64,000 bases of DNA from NCBI GenBank assembly GCA_963678675.1, contig OY783198.1, positions 7,011,001-7,075,000 of the forward strand, read 5' to 3'. The notes under the pieces were generated by a model, which had not been told where the DNA came from, searched no databases, and saw only the letters and a program-made list of their open reading frames with translations. Shown here piece after piece: positions 32,900-44,959 of this stretch (positions are counted from its first letter, which is position 1; the number at the start of each line of letters is the position of its first letter). Position numbers and translations under genes: made by a program. Source of the DNA: Xiphydria camelus. Lineage: Eukaryota; Arthropoda; Insecta; Hymenoptera; Xiphydriidae.

Positions 32900-34882
32900 A
32901 TATGTACTTTTGTTTCGTTACGCTTATTTTGAAAGACATTGCTAGTGTCCGGTACTAGGAAAACTCTTCCTACACATATTTACAAGCAATTGTACAAAGC
33001 CCGAAGTAATTGCCGAAGTCGTGGAACGCAATACGACCAAGGCAGCTCGTATGGCACATGGATTCGAGGTACAGCGTTCCCGAGAGACACTAAACTACCC
33101 TGGAACTAGATGAATTATTCGGGTGTTTCGATGTGATAAATACAACTAAATGTTCCTTAATTTGAGTAATTGTATGGAAAATGCTGGATTGGTAAAGAAA
33201 CATTTTTAAAATAGTTCCATAAATACACATTTGAGAGACAGACACGTAAGAGATATAGTTTCGACCGTAAAGAGGAAAGAGCCCGGGCTCGTCCCCAAAA
33301 AAAGTATGAATTTTTCAACCCTATTATCATCCCCGTAGGTCGATATACATGTAAGCGGAGTGCTGGAGCGGCAAAAGGAAGCAAAAACTTTGCGTCTATC
33401 CACCTTGCACGCTCGTTATGTCGAGACGAGGCTAGGGATGGGGGTTGGGGGAAGGATAGGGGAGGGGGAGGTTGCGAGCAGTTAAGAATCCGGTGCAAGG
33501 TGGGACGAGCCACCGCCAAAATAACGCTAATAGTAGTAAAATATTTGCTTGGTCGTCGACTAACATGGCATGGGAATCGCTAAACTTCGGGAATAGGGAT
33601 GGTCTGAGGTGGTTAGTCGACGGGGAGTGGTGGTGGTGGTGGTAGGTGCGGAAAGTGGGGCGGGAGGATGGCGGTCCCGCTGAGGCCTGTTACACGGTCA
33701 GCTAACAACCCCTTAGCTGGCCCCAGGAGGGATACCAAACAAGTAGATAGCTCTATGTCCCGGTAACGACTGTTTGATCATTCCCATTTTTCGAAACCAT
33801 CTAACGCTCGCGTCCGCACCGCGGCGCGGTGCTCTTTACAAACTGCACAATCGGCGAACGCCGCGTCGACAACGGAGAATACGGTGGATAGCGAATCGTT
33901 AGCCGTTCCTCCCGTTTGTCTGCAAACGTTATTTGTACAAATTTACATGTACAGGATGAGGCGTTTAAATTGAGATACATGAATATCTGTAAAGTAATAC
34001 ATGTGAATAAAAAAAAATGTTTCTTATAAAAGTTATTTGCTTTAGAGGAGGGAAAGGGAACTGTGTTTTATTTTTCGTTTAGTAGACGTTTTCAAGGTTA
34101 TTTTAGGGCCAACACATTTGTTCTTTAAATGGGAGCCTATATTTTTTTCAACACATTCTTCATCTACACGTAAAAACAGAATACTTTTGTCTGAAAGGTT
34201 CTTTTATTTTTTTTAATTTTTTCTATTTAAAGAAAAAACTTTATCTTCAAATGGCCTTCAAACGTCTATTAAATATATAATAAAGTATACAGTTCTTTCT
34301 TCCCCCCTCTGAGATAAATAACATTTACAAGAAACATTTTCTCCTAAAATGTGTTAATTGTTTTACAAATATCCATGTGTGTTACTTTATATCTATAAAA
34401 AATATATTATATAAAAATATGTATAAGCTATATTTGTATACATTCTTTTATGAAAATATAAGTGTTTCTTATTTTAAGATGCAATGCAATAACATTGCTC
34501 AGACTTCTCCCGTCTCATACACTTTTTTATTGCATTTGATAAAATTTCTAATGAGAAAAAGTTAAACTCCGGTTTATTCAATGTCGACTTCCGAGTACAT
34601 ACGTATCAGGTCTTTCCAAATACAATACAATACCGGCACTCCGGAGAACATACGCAAAGATTCAGTGGGTAATCTAATCAGAGGGGTAGAGCTATGCGAT
34701 GACTTCAGCAGTACCTACTTAGCATACCAACGATATCGCAGGAGGTTCGACTGCATGCAATTATTTTCGTAAAATTTAAAAAATATATTCATATCATCTG
34801 TGGAATTGAAGTCAAAGATACGAGGATAGAGGACATGTATGTATAGAAGACGCGCGAGTACAACTCAGGTTTTATGCATTCA
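32900..34882. other. No gene seen
   Basis: An 11-bp inverted repeat CGTCGACTAAC (33554-33564 with 33612-33622) is followed by a (GGT)n run at about 33626-33645. The rest is a GC-rich patch at 33420-33920 and AT-rich DNA. Confidence 0.45.
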
Positions 34883-35185
34883 CACTGAGAGAGATAACTG
34901 CTAGTGCCAAACAAAAATTTTTCTTTAACCAAAAACATGATATAATTTCAGAATGAAGCTATAGTTTTCTTTGTGCAAGAAAGTATATATAGATAGGATT
35001 CATTTTCTGCATGTAGCTCAATGATCTTTACACAGTTCATCATGCAAGAAAATATTTGATGAGCTCGTATAATTGTTTTTTTTTTCACGCAGAAAGAATC
35101 TTGTGTTCCAATGAAGGTATGCTTGAATCAAGAATATATATTTTTCGACCAACAATCTATATTTGAAAAAATGTTTAAGATCATA

Positions 35186-35398
35186 TTAGGTGTACAACTT
35201 TGCTTAGGCCGTTTTTCCGAAATTCGAGGATTTATTGTAAAAAATGGGTTATGCATTTATGATTCAAAGTATTGTTCATCACTGGAAACTACTTTCTTCC
35301 ATCTTTCGGGCAGCGTACGAATCCCGCGTTTAAAAAACTGGTCATCTTTTGAAGCGATCCACGAATCGAAAACGACGGAAGCAAAGTTATGCACCTAA
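35186..35398 (-). mobile_element. 213-bp mariner deletion derivative
   Basis: It is TA-flanked. Both ends begin TTAGGTG(T/C)A(C/T)AACTTTGCTT. Only the end of the transposase gene is left between them, so it is a non-autonomous internal-deletion form of the mariner type also seen at 18285. Confidence 0.8.
35257..35388 (-). pseudogene. Mariner transposase last 40 or so residues
   Basis: It reads VVFDSWIASKDDQFFKRGIR, then TLPERWKKVVSSDEQYFES and a stop. W..SK...FF.RGI..LPERW..V..S..QYF is the mariner C-terminal signature. The catalytic residues lie upstream and are deleted. Confidence 0.85.
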
Positions 35399-35427
35399 TA
35401 TGTTTTTGACTTAAGAATAGTATCTTA

Positions 35428-35520
35428 TGTCATTAGGCGGAAATTCGAGGCTTTTTCAGACTGTGTTTAATTAAACCTAAACACAGCCTTAAAAATCCGA
35501 GGATTTCAGCCGAATGACAC
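35428..35520. repeat. 93-nt hairpin
   Basis: GTCATTAGGCGGAAATTCGA at the left pairs with the right end CAGCCGAATGACAC, and ACTGTGTTTA pairs with TAAACACAG(C). Arms are about 42 nt with several mismatches and the loop is very short. Confidence 0.6.
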
Positions 35521-35781
35521 ATATACTATTTTTTCTCACAAATGCCCATTTCTTAAAACAAAACAAACAGAAGTATACACGGCTCATTTCGCGTTGCGTT
35601 TATCAGTTTGGAAAAAGGACCCACCTCTGACTATAAGCAATCTTTTAACAGCCTGCGGACTCCCGGTCGGTGTTATGTGGGAGAAACGCCATCTTACGGT
35701 CTAAAAATAGGCTGGAAAAGGCCTCGAACTGGACATGAGTGAGGAAAATACATTTTTGACACTAGTCATTATTTCTCTCAG

Positions 35782-36604
35782 AGAGAGAGAGAGTGCGCTG
35801 ATTTTATTCTCGCTCGCACTCACGCGTCTCCCATACATATGCGTACCTCTCATCCTCGCACGCACCCCGTATGCATTTCCACCCTGTCTCGCATCACGAT
35901 AGCCGGTCGAACTCACACGAAAAACGATAGAAAGCAGACGAAATTAAAAGACAATTCGACCGAGTCGATACATAGGTAGGCACATACACACGCTCAGATA
36001 GGTGTAGGTACGAGATAGAGGTGTACCTGTCCGTGCAGTAACGTCGCGGACGGCCAGGACGTGTAATTTGGCTGTCAGGGGAAGATCCCTCGCGACGTAA
36101 AGCAAAGCACCGTATCATTATCCTCGGTCGGACGGATCTGGTAATGCGCAAACACTTGGGACGTTCCCACGCTCGTATGTGTGCGTCGGTGAGAGGCTCG
36201 CCTCAACCCGCGTACGGAGGGAGCACGGGCGCGCGCGCGCGTGTGTGTGCACGGACTGTGCGCCGGCATATTTTTGCTCAAATATTCACAAAGGACATTA
36301 AGCACGAATCGGCTTCTAGTGGCGGGACTTCCTTGCATCGTCCTTTACTTGGGGGAAGTGATAAATGACCTATTACGGCTATCCCGTCAATTATTGAGTG
36401 GCTAAGAGGACAGAGCAGGTAACGTGTGTACAGTGAATTTTCGAAATTCCTTGGTAATCATCGGCGGAAAATGGAATAATTTATAGCTGTTTAATGATGA
36501 GATGCTTATGAACTGTTCGATTTTTTTACAAATGAGTTTCGCAAAAATAACGGTAGGTACGATTTAAGACTTTGGAAGAAAATGCGTGAACAATTTTACA
36601 GTAA
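35782..36604. other. No gene seen; alternating GC/GT tract
   Basis: (GC)n(GT)n at about 36229-36251 is an alternating purine-pyrimidine run. Opposed frames at 36075-36368 are by-products of composition. Confidence 0.45.
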
Positions 36605-37596
36605 CCCAGGTAGAAATCTGTCCAGGTTGTGCAAGGTTGAACCTTGTTACAAGGTACGTTTTGCAAGGTTACGCTGCAAGGTTAAAACAGGGTTGCTGCA
36701 AGCCTGTCTGTTCCTTGCATAGCCGAAACTGACCACTGCCCTGTACCGTTAGCCTGTTTCAAGCTTGCAATAACAGAAAGATACCAGGTTCGCGCGACAA
36801 GGCGAAAACAAGGCGAAAACAAGGTTGTGCCGGCAGTTTAGCGAATCAGTGCCGCCTCTAGATGTTGAGACGTCTTCATGCTTAGCGCCCTTTTCTAGTG
36901 TCGGCGCCCCATGGCTAGTGCGCCTTCGTGCGTGGCACGAAATGGCCCCTCGTTAGACACGGCCCTGCGCTTAGCGAATAGATATCATAAAAATCCGCGG
37001 CGTGGCGTGCGCATCGCCTCAGCTGTCAGAGCCCTTAGATTGAGGTTAGCATCAGTGGCGATCAGTTTGGTTCACGCGTGTTTCTTTTTGTTTAAGAAGC
37101 CGTCAGTGTTTAATGTTAACGCGTGCAAGCGTTTCTTTAGTGCACGTTGAGTGTAAACGTTTTTTTAGTGCATGTTGAGTGTAAACGTGGGTTATTCATG
37201 TCCAGCCTTACTTTCTTAAATACGTTCCAAAAAATGTCAAAAGGATTCCTCTAGAAAAAAATACTAACGCAGCAAACAGTATCGAATTATTTAAATAACG
37301 ATATAATTAACCATAACGATTGTGTGTACTGCATCACGCAAATGGTTAAAAATCGCGTGGACACGAATGACCAACGTTTACACGGAATGGATTAAAACAT
37401 TCGGGGCAAGATCTTTGGAATAAGGACCTACGAGCAGAAAATAAGTATTATCCAGCTTCCTGCATAGAAGGGTAAGTATTAATAGCTAATTTCATGAAAT
37501 TATTTGCAAGAGGCAGATAGATGAATAAGTTTCTTTATTATCTCATATGCTTGTCTTTCATAGAGTTGCAGATCCAGCGTTATCGATGCAGCCAGG

Positions 37597-37880
37597 ATGG
37601 AAAAATTGCCCGGAGGAGGTACGCGAGGTTCAGGAAGGCCAGAGATTCCATCGACTCGGAAGGAAAGTAACATGGAAAGGGGACCGCAGGCATTGGTCAG
37701 TGCGGCAGCTCAGCTATCGAGTAAGTAACGTCACTGAGGTTAACAGTAGGCAGCGAAAAAAAAATTAATATCTTATAAGGAGTATTATATCGAATTCGTA
37801 TTTCAGATCAGAAGAAGGAGCATAAGATCCGGTGCTCTACAGGCTACGTCGTAGGACCATGCAGAGCAATCCAGTCGTGA
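37597..37880 (+). CDS. Possible two-exon small ORF inside the transposon, 65 residues
   Basis: Exon 37597-37720 ends at a consensus donor (ATCGA/GTAAGT). It joins in phase 1 to 37807-37880 after TTTTCAG-like TATTTCAG, giving 198 nt with a TGA stop. An upstream acceptor (TTTCATAG at 37563) and a donor (GAAGG/GTAAGT near 37470) suggest at least three exons in the transcript. The translated product starts MEKLPGGGTRGSGRPEIP and ends RCSTGYVVGPCRAIQS. I recognise no domain. It may be a relic of the element's own gene or non-coding. Confidence 0.2.
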
Positions 37881-38129
37881 CTGAAGATTTGGCTCCACAT
37901 CTCCCGAAGATTCCTCGACAGCGATATCTGGTTCCATTTGAGAGGAATGTGCATGTTTTCTCCAGTGTTCATTAAACAATTTAGTCTGAAACCTCATAGA
38001 TTACTACATAATCGAAATTGAATAAATCATCCGTCAAATTGACAGGGTTCCCTAATTTAGTGTAAAATCTCATAGATTCTTAAGATAATATTACTTCTGT
38101 TGCCTGTAGTTTAATATATATATTTAACT

Positions 38130-39735
38130 TAACTTTTATTAAGTAATAATCAGGCCAAAAACCAACAAAAATCACTACACGTCTGACATTTCGGTTCCTT
38201 TTCGAACCCTCTCCGGAGACACAATGAAGGATTCGTTCGAAGAAGAACCGAAACGTCAGACATGCAGTGATTTTTGTTGTTTTTTGGCCTCATTATTACC
38301 TAATAAAAGTTAAGTTAAATTAATATTAAACTACAGGCGACAGAAGTAATATTATCAGAATCTATGAGATTTTAGACTAAATTGTTAGAATACTTTTCCG
38401 TACATTATATTTCGCTGTACAAGAGAGGTATAGGTATTAAATTTCGATTGTTTAATAATATATAAGGTTAATTTAACTTAACTTTTATTGGGTAACAATC
38501 AGGCCAAAAAAGCAACAAAAATCACTACACGCCTGACGCTTCGATTCCTCTCCGAACCCTCTTCGGAGACGAAATGAAGGATTCGTTCGAAGAGGAACCC
38601 AAACGTCAGACGAGCAGTGATTTTTGTTGTTTTTTGGCCTGATTATTACCTAATAAAAGTTAAGTTAAATTAACCTCATAGATTATTAGATAATCGAAAT
38701 TGAATACCTATACCTTTCTTGTGTACAGCGAAATATAATGTACGAAAAAGTATTCTACCAACTCTTAGTCTAAAATCTCATAGATTCTTAAGATAATATT
38801 ACTTCTGTCGCCTGTAGTTTAATATTAATTTAACTTAACTTTTATTAGGTAATAATCAGGCCAAAAAAGCAACAAAAATCACTACACGCCTGACGCTTCG
38901 ATTCCTCTCCGAACCCTCTTCGGAGACGAAATGAAGGATTCGTTCGAAGAGGAACCCAAACGTCAGACGAGCAGTGATTTTTGTTGTTTTTTGGCCTGAT
39001 TATTACCTAATAAAAGTTAAGTTAAATTAACCTCATAGATTATTAGATAATCGAAATTGAATACCTATACCTTTCTTGTGTACAGCGAAATATAATGTAC
39101 GAAAAAGTATTCTACCAACTCTTAGTCTAAAATCTCATAGATTCTTAAGATAATATTACTTCTGTCGCCTGTAGTTTAATATTAATTTAACTTAACTTTT
39201 ATTAGGTAATAATCAGGCCAAAAAACAACAAAAATCACTGCACGTCTGACGCTTCGATTCCTCTCCGAACCCTCTCCGGAGACACAATGAAGGATTCATT
39301 CGAAAAAGAACCGAAACGTCAGACGTGCAGTGATTTTTGTTGTTTTTTGGCCTGATTATTACCTAATAAAAGTTAAGTTAAATTAATATTAAACTACAGG
39401 CGACAGAAGTAATATTATCTTAAGAATCTATGAGATTTTAGACTAAATTGTTAGAATACTTTTCCGTACATTATATTTCGCTGTACAAGAGAGGTATAGG
39501 TATTCAATTTCGATTGTTTAATAATATATAAGATTAATTTAACTTAACTTTTATTGGGTAACAATCAGGCCAAAAAAGCAACAAAAATCACTACACGCCT
39601 GACGCTTCGATTCCTCTCCGAACCCTCTTCGGAGACGAAATGAAGGATTCGTTCGAAGAGGAACCCAAACGTCAGACGAGCAGTGATTTTTGTTGTTTTT
39701 TGGCCTGATTATTACCTAATAAAAGTTAAGTTAAA
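38130..39735. repeat. Array of five palindromic hairpins with spacers in both orientations
   Basis: Five palindromes start with CAGGCCAAAAA at 38151, 38500, 38857, 39214 and 39566, a period of about 349-357 bp. Each has arms of about 80 bp (AACTTTTATT, CAGGCCAAAAA, CAACAAAAATCACT) around a centre with GGAGAC.(A/C)AATGAAGGATTC. The spacers between them, about 165 bp, are one sequence in orientations +, -, -, +. Hairpins 2, 3 and 5 are one subtype; 1 and 4 share features of another. Direct repeats carrying CCGTCAAATTGAC.GGGTTCC flank the array at about 38024 and 39769. Confidence 0.85.
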
Positions 39736-40211
39736 TTAATCTCATATATTATTAAACAATCGAAATTGAATAAGTCACCCGTCAAATTGACGGGGTTCCG
39801 TAAACCTAGTGATAGTAAAGTAGGAATAATAAAATTGTACTCGTCTTAGTATTATACATTATTTTTCTAAATTTGTAATGCTATCGCTATGTATTGTAAC
39901 CCAATTTTAATTATCAGTAAAATATAAAAATTTAATTCTAACCTCAAATGTTCTTCATTACCGACTCATTACCGACAACGCAACCTTGTCCCAAGCGCCA
40001 TAGTCTACCTTGAAACAAGCTTGCATAGCATACTGTCACAACATTGAAACGCGTAACGGATTTGCCTTGCATCAGCCTTGTTTTGCAACCTTGCCGCAAG
40101 GTTCTACCTTGCCGGCCAACCTTGTAACAAGCTTATTTCGGGGTACGATTTCTACCTGGGAACCTTGGGTCTCTTGTATTTTTGTATGGATTTTGACTTA
40201 TTCGATAAGTA

Positions 40212-40986
40212 GGGGAGACCGGGGCAAAACGATCCCTTGGGGTAAATTGGTCCCCCGTGATTTTAACGTCAGTAATGACGAAAACCATCGGATCGGTACG
40301 ACAATATATTTCTAGTATACTTCTGTAATGACTAATGTAATGGCACCTATATAAAAAAATCTATGTCGTTCAATAGATAAATAAAATTCATTTTTCGATA
40401 ACCCGATGTAAGGTAAGCGTTCTGTTTATTTCATTCTATTATTTAACTGGACTACAATTTCATCATTCAGCAGTGCTGTGAATAAACTGTAAAAATCAGT
40501 TTTCCGATTTATTTTACACAGAGGATAATTTGCTTCACCCGATGGGGCCAAACCATCCCTTTCTAGTATATCCCAATATGTTTCTAGTATAATTCTCTAT
40601 TAACCAATGTACTGGCACTCATAAAAATACCTTCGTCGTTCAACAATGAAATCAAATTCATTTTTCAGTAGCCTGATGTAAAATAAGCTGAAGCGCTTAA
40701 AAAGCTCTAATTTCTTCAAACATAAATCACAAGTGAAAGTGTCGTCTTTGTCATTCACTTCGGAACACGCGTCATTTTGCTCCACCACCTGAGATCTTTA
40801 TACTATTTTACAATTTTAACTATACTATAACTTTGTTTTCATTGATTAAAAAATTTGGAAAACACAGAATGTATTATAATTGAATGATAGAACTAGATAT
40901 ATGCAAAATTGCAGATTTCTATCTCCTCCCGTGACTAAACTCTAACGATTTGAACCTTAGGGGGATCATTTTGCACCGGTTTCCCC
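40212..40986 (-). mobile_element. 775-bp pogo-like element with transposase tail remnant
   Basis: It is TA-flanked. The left end is GGGGAGACCGGGGCAAAACG and the right end GCACCGGTTTCCCC. Inside, a second GATGGGGCCAAACCATCCC block resembles the ends. The minus-strand frame at 40788-40600 has a DDTFTCDLC stretch, which could be the cysteine-containing tail of a pogo-family transposase. The core is missing. Confidence 0.65.
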
Positions 40987-41120
40987 TATGCGGGTCCTTG
41001 TCTATAAGCATGACAATTAGGACGTCCGTAAAAGGAATTGGACGACAAATTTGATAGTAACCACGGTCTCCCAAAATCGTGTAGTAATTTTGACTTATTC
41101 GATGAGGCTGCGGTCTTCTA

Positions 41121-41212
41121 CACCGAGAGAAATAATTGCTAGTATCAAGCAGATATTTCTTGAATCAAGAATGAAAATTTTCCTTTGGCACCAGCAATTA
41201 TTTCTCTCAGTG
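41121..41212. mobile_element. 92-bp TA-flanked MITE
   Basis: CACCGAGAGAAATAATTGCT at the left, AGCAATTATTTCTCTCAGTG at the right, TA on both sides. It is the shortest member of family K and consists mostly of its ends. Confidence 0.85.
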
Positions 41213-42338
41213 TAGGTATACATATATGTTCCAAATCGTTCGATGGCGGTTTGAGAAGGATCTAATTTATTTTTATCGAATTGTGTAAATACATAGTCTT
41301 GCTCGATACAAACTCAACGACGAATAATTTAAGGAATAATTTAATGTATTTAAAGACGCGAATAATATATTAAAAAAATACAATCGATAAAGTAGATAAT
41401 TCCATGGAAGACGTTCGCATGCTAATACGAAGGGACAGTGATAGTGGGTAGATAGTCGTGCGAGAGGAGGCGGAGATGAAGTACTCGTATTTGCACAACG
41501 TATTGCAGGACTTGTCTGAGTGGCAGCCCGGGAAAATTAACTGGACGTCCTTTTTTTTTCGTGTTTTATGCAGCTATCGGTTGTTTTGCCGGGAGCCACC
41601 CTCGACAAATATTTATTATGAATTATCAGACGACGACAAGAGTCAATTTGAGAACCATATCGATTCGGTTTCTCCTCTTTATTTTCCACTTCCTTCTCCC
41701 GCGGGTCTTCGCACGCTACTCCTCCTCCCCTTTCTTGTCCCACTTCTTAACGCACGCACACGTGACCTGAAGATTAACTCGATACAAAGCTTCTCCTTCA
41801 TTAATATCACTTTGATCCGTATCTCGCGAAGGATCCAGCGAGGCTTTGCCACGCTCGTTTGACCCGGCGGACTTATCTCGCGTCCCCTCGCACCGACCGA
41901 AACCGGCCTCTCTTAGTTATGATTCAGATTTATTTTTCACGCTCCTAATGTTTTTCGTATTGCCGAGTGGCGTGCGCCTAATAGCGCACCACCATCGCAG
42001 CTTTCGTGTCCCTGGCCCGTTTCGACGTATTCCGTACCCCCTTGCAATCGCCCCCTTCTCTCTTTTGCCGCCCTCATTATCAACGTTTCGCCTCGACCAA
42101 CGTGTGTGCGCCAGCTGGCAGACCGCGGTCATAGGAGAACGCTTCGAAATTCTCATTTGTCAATTTATTATGTGACGGCGAGAGACAATCGAACTCGAAT
42201 AATTTTTCCCATGGTATGTGTGAGGGGAGTGTGTGTGGCACTCCAATGGCTAGATGATAACGTGAGAGATAATGCCTCGAGGCATTTTGCCGTTCGCTCA
42301 ATCGTATTGTTTTGTCATTCGGTCATTTATATTTGAGC
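41213..42338. other. No gene seen
   Basis: Plus-strand frames of 134 and 109 codons at 41458-42175 overlap antisense frames in CpG-rich DNA. They have no recognisable motif. Confidence 0.45.
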
Positions 42339-42421
42339 CAACGTTAAATTTGTGGATTAGAAAATCTAGAAAAGGTAATAATTGCCTTTTCTAGACTTTC
42401 TAGTATAAGAATTTAACGTTG
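42339..42421. ncRNA. 83-nt pre-miRNA-like hairpin or minimal foldback element
   Basis: CAACGTTAAATT at the left and AATTTAACGTTG at the right close a stem of about 37 nt per arm. AATCTAGAAAAGG and CCTTTTCTAGACTT form the upper stem around a 9-nt loop. Size and pairing are in the range of insect microRNA precursors, but I recognise no known microRNA. A tiny MITE would look the same. Confidence 0.3.
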
Positions 42422-43095
42422 ACAAAAGATTCTCGGATATTTTCCAGGCTCATTTGGCTATCTGGGTAATTTGGATGTATCTAGTATTTATTAAGCGGTA
42501 TTGCGACTTTGAAATAATCCAAAAACCGTTTTATCTTATCGCTAATGATAACATTTTCACCCCTCCGGCGTTTCCCCCGTTTGAACAAAATATCGAACGA
42601 TCACTGGACGTAGCTATACCATCGCTGCGCGGTGCTTTCTTTTGCTCCCGTGACGTTTCGAAAAGTCGCGGGGGATGAAATCCGGTCGAGTGTACCAGTT
42701 ACACGGTCAATTGGCCGCGGGTCTGGCAACTCCCGGTATCCCGTTTACATATGTGTACGTATACGATGAACGCGAGCGGGCGAGCGCGGAAAAGAAGGCG
42801 AGCATGGAAAAACATATCGTATTCGTAGTACATAAATGTAAAGGTGGGGTGGTCCCTTACTTCCGTATGTACGGGAGATATAATGCGCATATGTGGACGG
42901 CTCTCTGCGTCCGTCGGAATGCTCCGTAAATTGGCAAGAAATCGCAGGAATCGCTGCGAAGTAGAGAGACGTATGATCGTCGTTCTTACTCTCACATTTG
43001 CTGGCACATGAGTATAGGAGCGATACTCGTATTTTTCACATGGTCATATGCAGGCGCATGTGTGACTGATATTTAATCGCTATTTTTAATCCGTA
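42422..43095. other. No gene seen
   Basis: CpG-rich at 42540-42960 with overlapping frames on both strands; none supported. Confidence 0.4.
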
Positions 43096-43402
43096 CACGG
43101 AGAAAAAGGATCAGTAATCTTTACAGTGAATCCCAGTAACAGGGAAACATTGAATTTTTTAATAGATACACAGTGTACTATTTACAGCTCGTTGCAGTAT
43201 AGATCCGTAAATACCCAGCGCATATTAACGGGCGATTGATCAATTTTACCGTATAAACTGACGTTTATACTATTACGAACTGTAAAATGTATGCAGTGGT
43301 CTATTACAATTTTCAATGTTTCACTTCGAGGAGTTCTGTTACTGGGATAACTGTAAAAATTCATGGATTTTCCTGTGACTTTTTACTAACCTTTTTTCTT
43401 TG
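43096..43402. mobile_element. TA-flanked palindromic MITE, 307 bp
   Basis: CACGGAGAAAAAGGATCAGT at the left, ACTAACCTTTTTTCTTTG at the right, TA on both sides and CCGTA/TATACGG just outside. The interior contains CCCAGTAACAG and CTGTTACTGGG. Confidence 0.7.
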
Positions 43403-44583
43403 TATACGGTGAACCAAATCGAACGAGTTTATATTTTGTGAACCTTTCCATAGTCTAGTTATATATTTCTATCGATACTTACTTTCTTAACCTAAATAAA
43501 ACATAAAATAATATTAATTATATAGAAATATGACAATGCATCTGTACGATAAAAAATGTAAAAAATTAATTAATTTCATTCATTTGTTAAGATACATATT
43601 TAATATCAACGAGCAGACAATTATTGCTATTTATAAATAACGAATCTTCATTCTGGATTAAAAAAATTAAAGTTTTAATATGAAAAAACTATCTACATGC
43701 ATATTTTTTGTGCTTTTTACTGGAATACAAGCGTCGGGCATATTTCAAATGATAACACGAAAGAATTAAAACTGTCGATGATCTAATTCGCAAAAATACA
43801 AGGACTGGAAAATTTATCATCTCCTATCCCCTGAATCCGATTAAATTAAATTAGGCACGCAAAAGTTTAAATGTAGGCGTCGACGTCGGCTTCGACGAAC
43901 TTGATAAATTAATCGTGTCGAGAAGTCAAACTTTCGTTCGTCTTGAAATTCCCCGAAATGTCAAAAAAAAACAAATCATTCAACGCGTTCCTCGAGATTT
44001 AACGAGTTTCTATAGTGGACTCTGGCCGTTACGGTCGACGTCCTTCCATCCCTCCTCCGTTGCTCCGGTTGCAACCCTCTGTTTTCGAGGGTAACAGGAA
44101 ATGCTTGTATCGGTTATGCGAAGCAGCCATCCAGGCAAATTATAACGGTGGACATTGTTTGAAAAATACCCTCGACCCAGGAATAACAGGGCGCGCGCGC
44201 GGCTCGGGCCGCTGGACATCGTTATCCTACGGGGAGAGAGATACGTCCGTAGGGGTGGGTTTATGCAGAACATCGGCCAAGAACGTAGACGCGGGGGTAT
44301 GTATGCGTCTCTGCCCTCTTGGAAAAGCACGAAGCGGAAATTCCTTCGCGTTTTGCTTTTTCTTCGGCGGGTCGTGCGAGTTCGCAGGTGAATAGTGGTG
44401 TGTCTCGGATGATGCTGGACAGAAATGTATGTATATATATGTACATGATAAAGTCTATATATAAGGATATACGATATTATATGGTATAATGTATAGAGAA
44501 CACTATTTTTGAAAATGACGTTATATTTTAATGGTAAATTCAAATTGTTGCCTTTTCCTATCTTAATTGTACATGTTTATTAA
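43403..44583. other. No gene seen; contains the longest open frame in the window
   Basis: The minus-strand frame 44543-44010 (177 codons) lies opposite plus-strand frames of 126 and 78 codons. Its first 45 residues come from a TATATG-rich repeat tract. I judge it non-coding. Confidence 0.5.
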
Positions 44584-44668
44584 CCCCTTGACATACAAAT
44601 GAAACGGAATTTGCTACAATGCCACATAAAATGAATGACGTCTCCCAGACGTTATTGTATGTCAAGGG
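44584..44668. mobile_element. 85-bp TTAA-flanked micro-element
   Basis: It is flanked by TTAA. It begins CCCCTTGACATACAA and ends TTGTATGTCAAGGG. The inverted repeat is about 14 bp. Size and TTAA target suggest an extremely short piggyBac-type element. Confidence 0.7.
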
Positions 44669-44754
44669 TTAAGGAAAAAGATATTAGAATGAATTACATT
44701 TTTTATGTTTGATATAAACTCCGTTTATCGTTTTTTCGGAAAATCCATGCACTA

Positions 44755-44959
44755 CACTGAGAAAAAAAAAGATTAAAAATTATTGTGTTAGAAGGATAAT
44801 CCGAGTACGAAAGGTAAAATAGATCAAAAATTATCCTTCGAGAGTTTAAAATTTAACCTTTTTTAAGATAATTTTTGATCTAAATATTTCACCTTTCATA
44901 CTGAGATTATCCTTCTAACACACACACAGAATAATTTTTAATCTTTTTTTTTCTCAGTG
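44755..44959. mobile_element. TA-flanked palindromic MITE, 205 bp
   Basis: CACTGAGAAAAAAAAAGATT at the left and AATCTTTTTTTTTCTCAGTG at the right. The pairing extends inward through GTGTTAGAAGGATAAT and its complement, so the element is almost wholly palindromic. Confidence 0.8.

Larger units (their letters stand above)
34883..35781. mobile_element. Family K MITE enlarged by nested insertions
   Basis: The left end CACTGAGAGAGATAACTGCT and right end ACTAGTCATTATTTCTCTCAG in part match the ends of 31055-31315. Between them lie a mariner derivative (35186-35398) and a hairpin (35428-35520). A short (GA)n run follows the right end at 35781-35793. Confidence 0.6.
36605..40160. mobile_element. 3.56-kb transposon with AAGGTT-rich ends and an internal hairpin array
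   Basis: The terminal repeats are CCCAGGTAGAAATC on the left and GATTTCTACCTGGG on the right. Just inside each end is a dense set of AAGGTT or AACCTT copies in both directions (36625-36830 and 39968-40140), likely transposase binding repeats. The interior has possible exons at 37565-37880 and the hairpin array at 38130-39735. I cannot assign a superfamily and no target duplication is clear. Confidence 0.7.

Noticed and set aside
43480..43510. Possible 9-nt microexon (TTTATTTAG, GTTAAGAAA, GTAAGTATC) on the minus strand
   Set aside because: Good splice consensus but no neighbouring exons to join; chance in AT-rich DNA is likely.
44010..44543. Longest open frame in the window, 177 codons, minus strand
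   Set aside because: Overlaps open frames on the plus strand, begins in TATATG-repeat DNA and has no recognisable motif.
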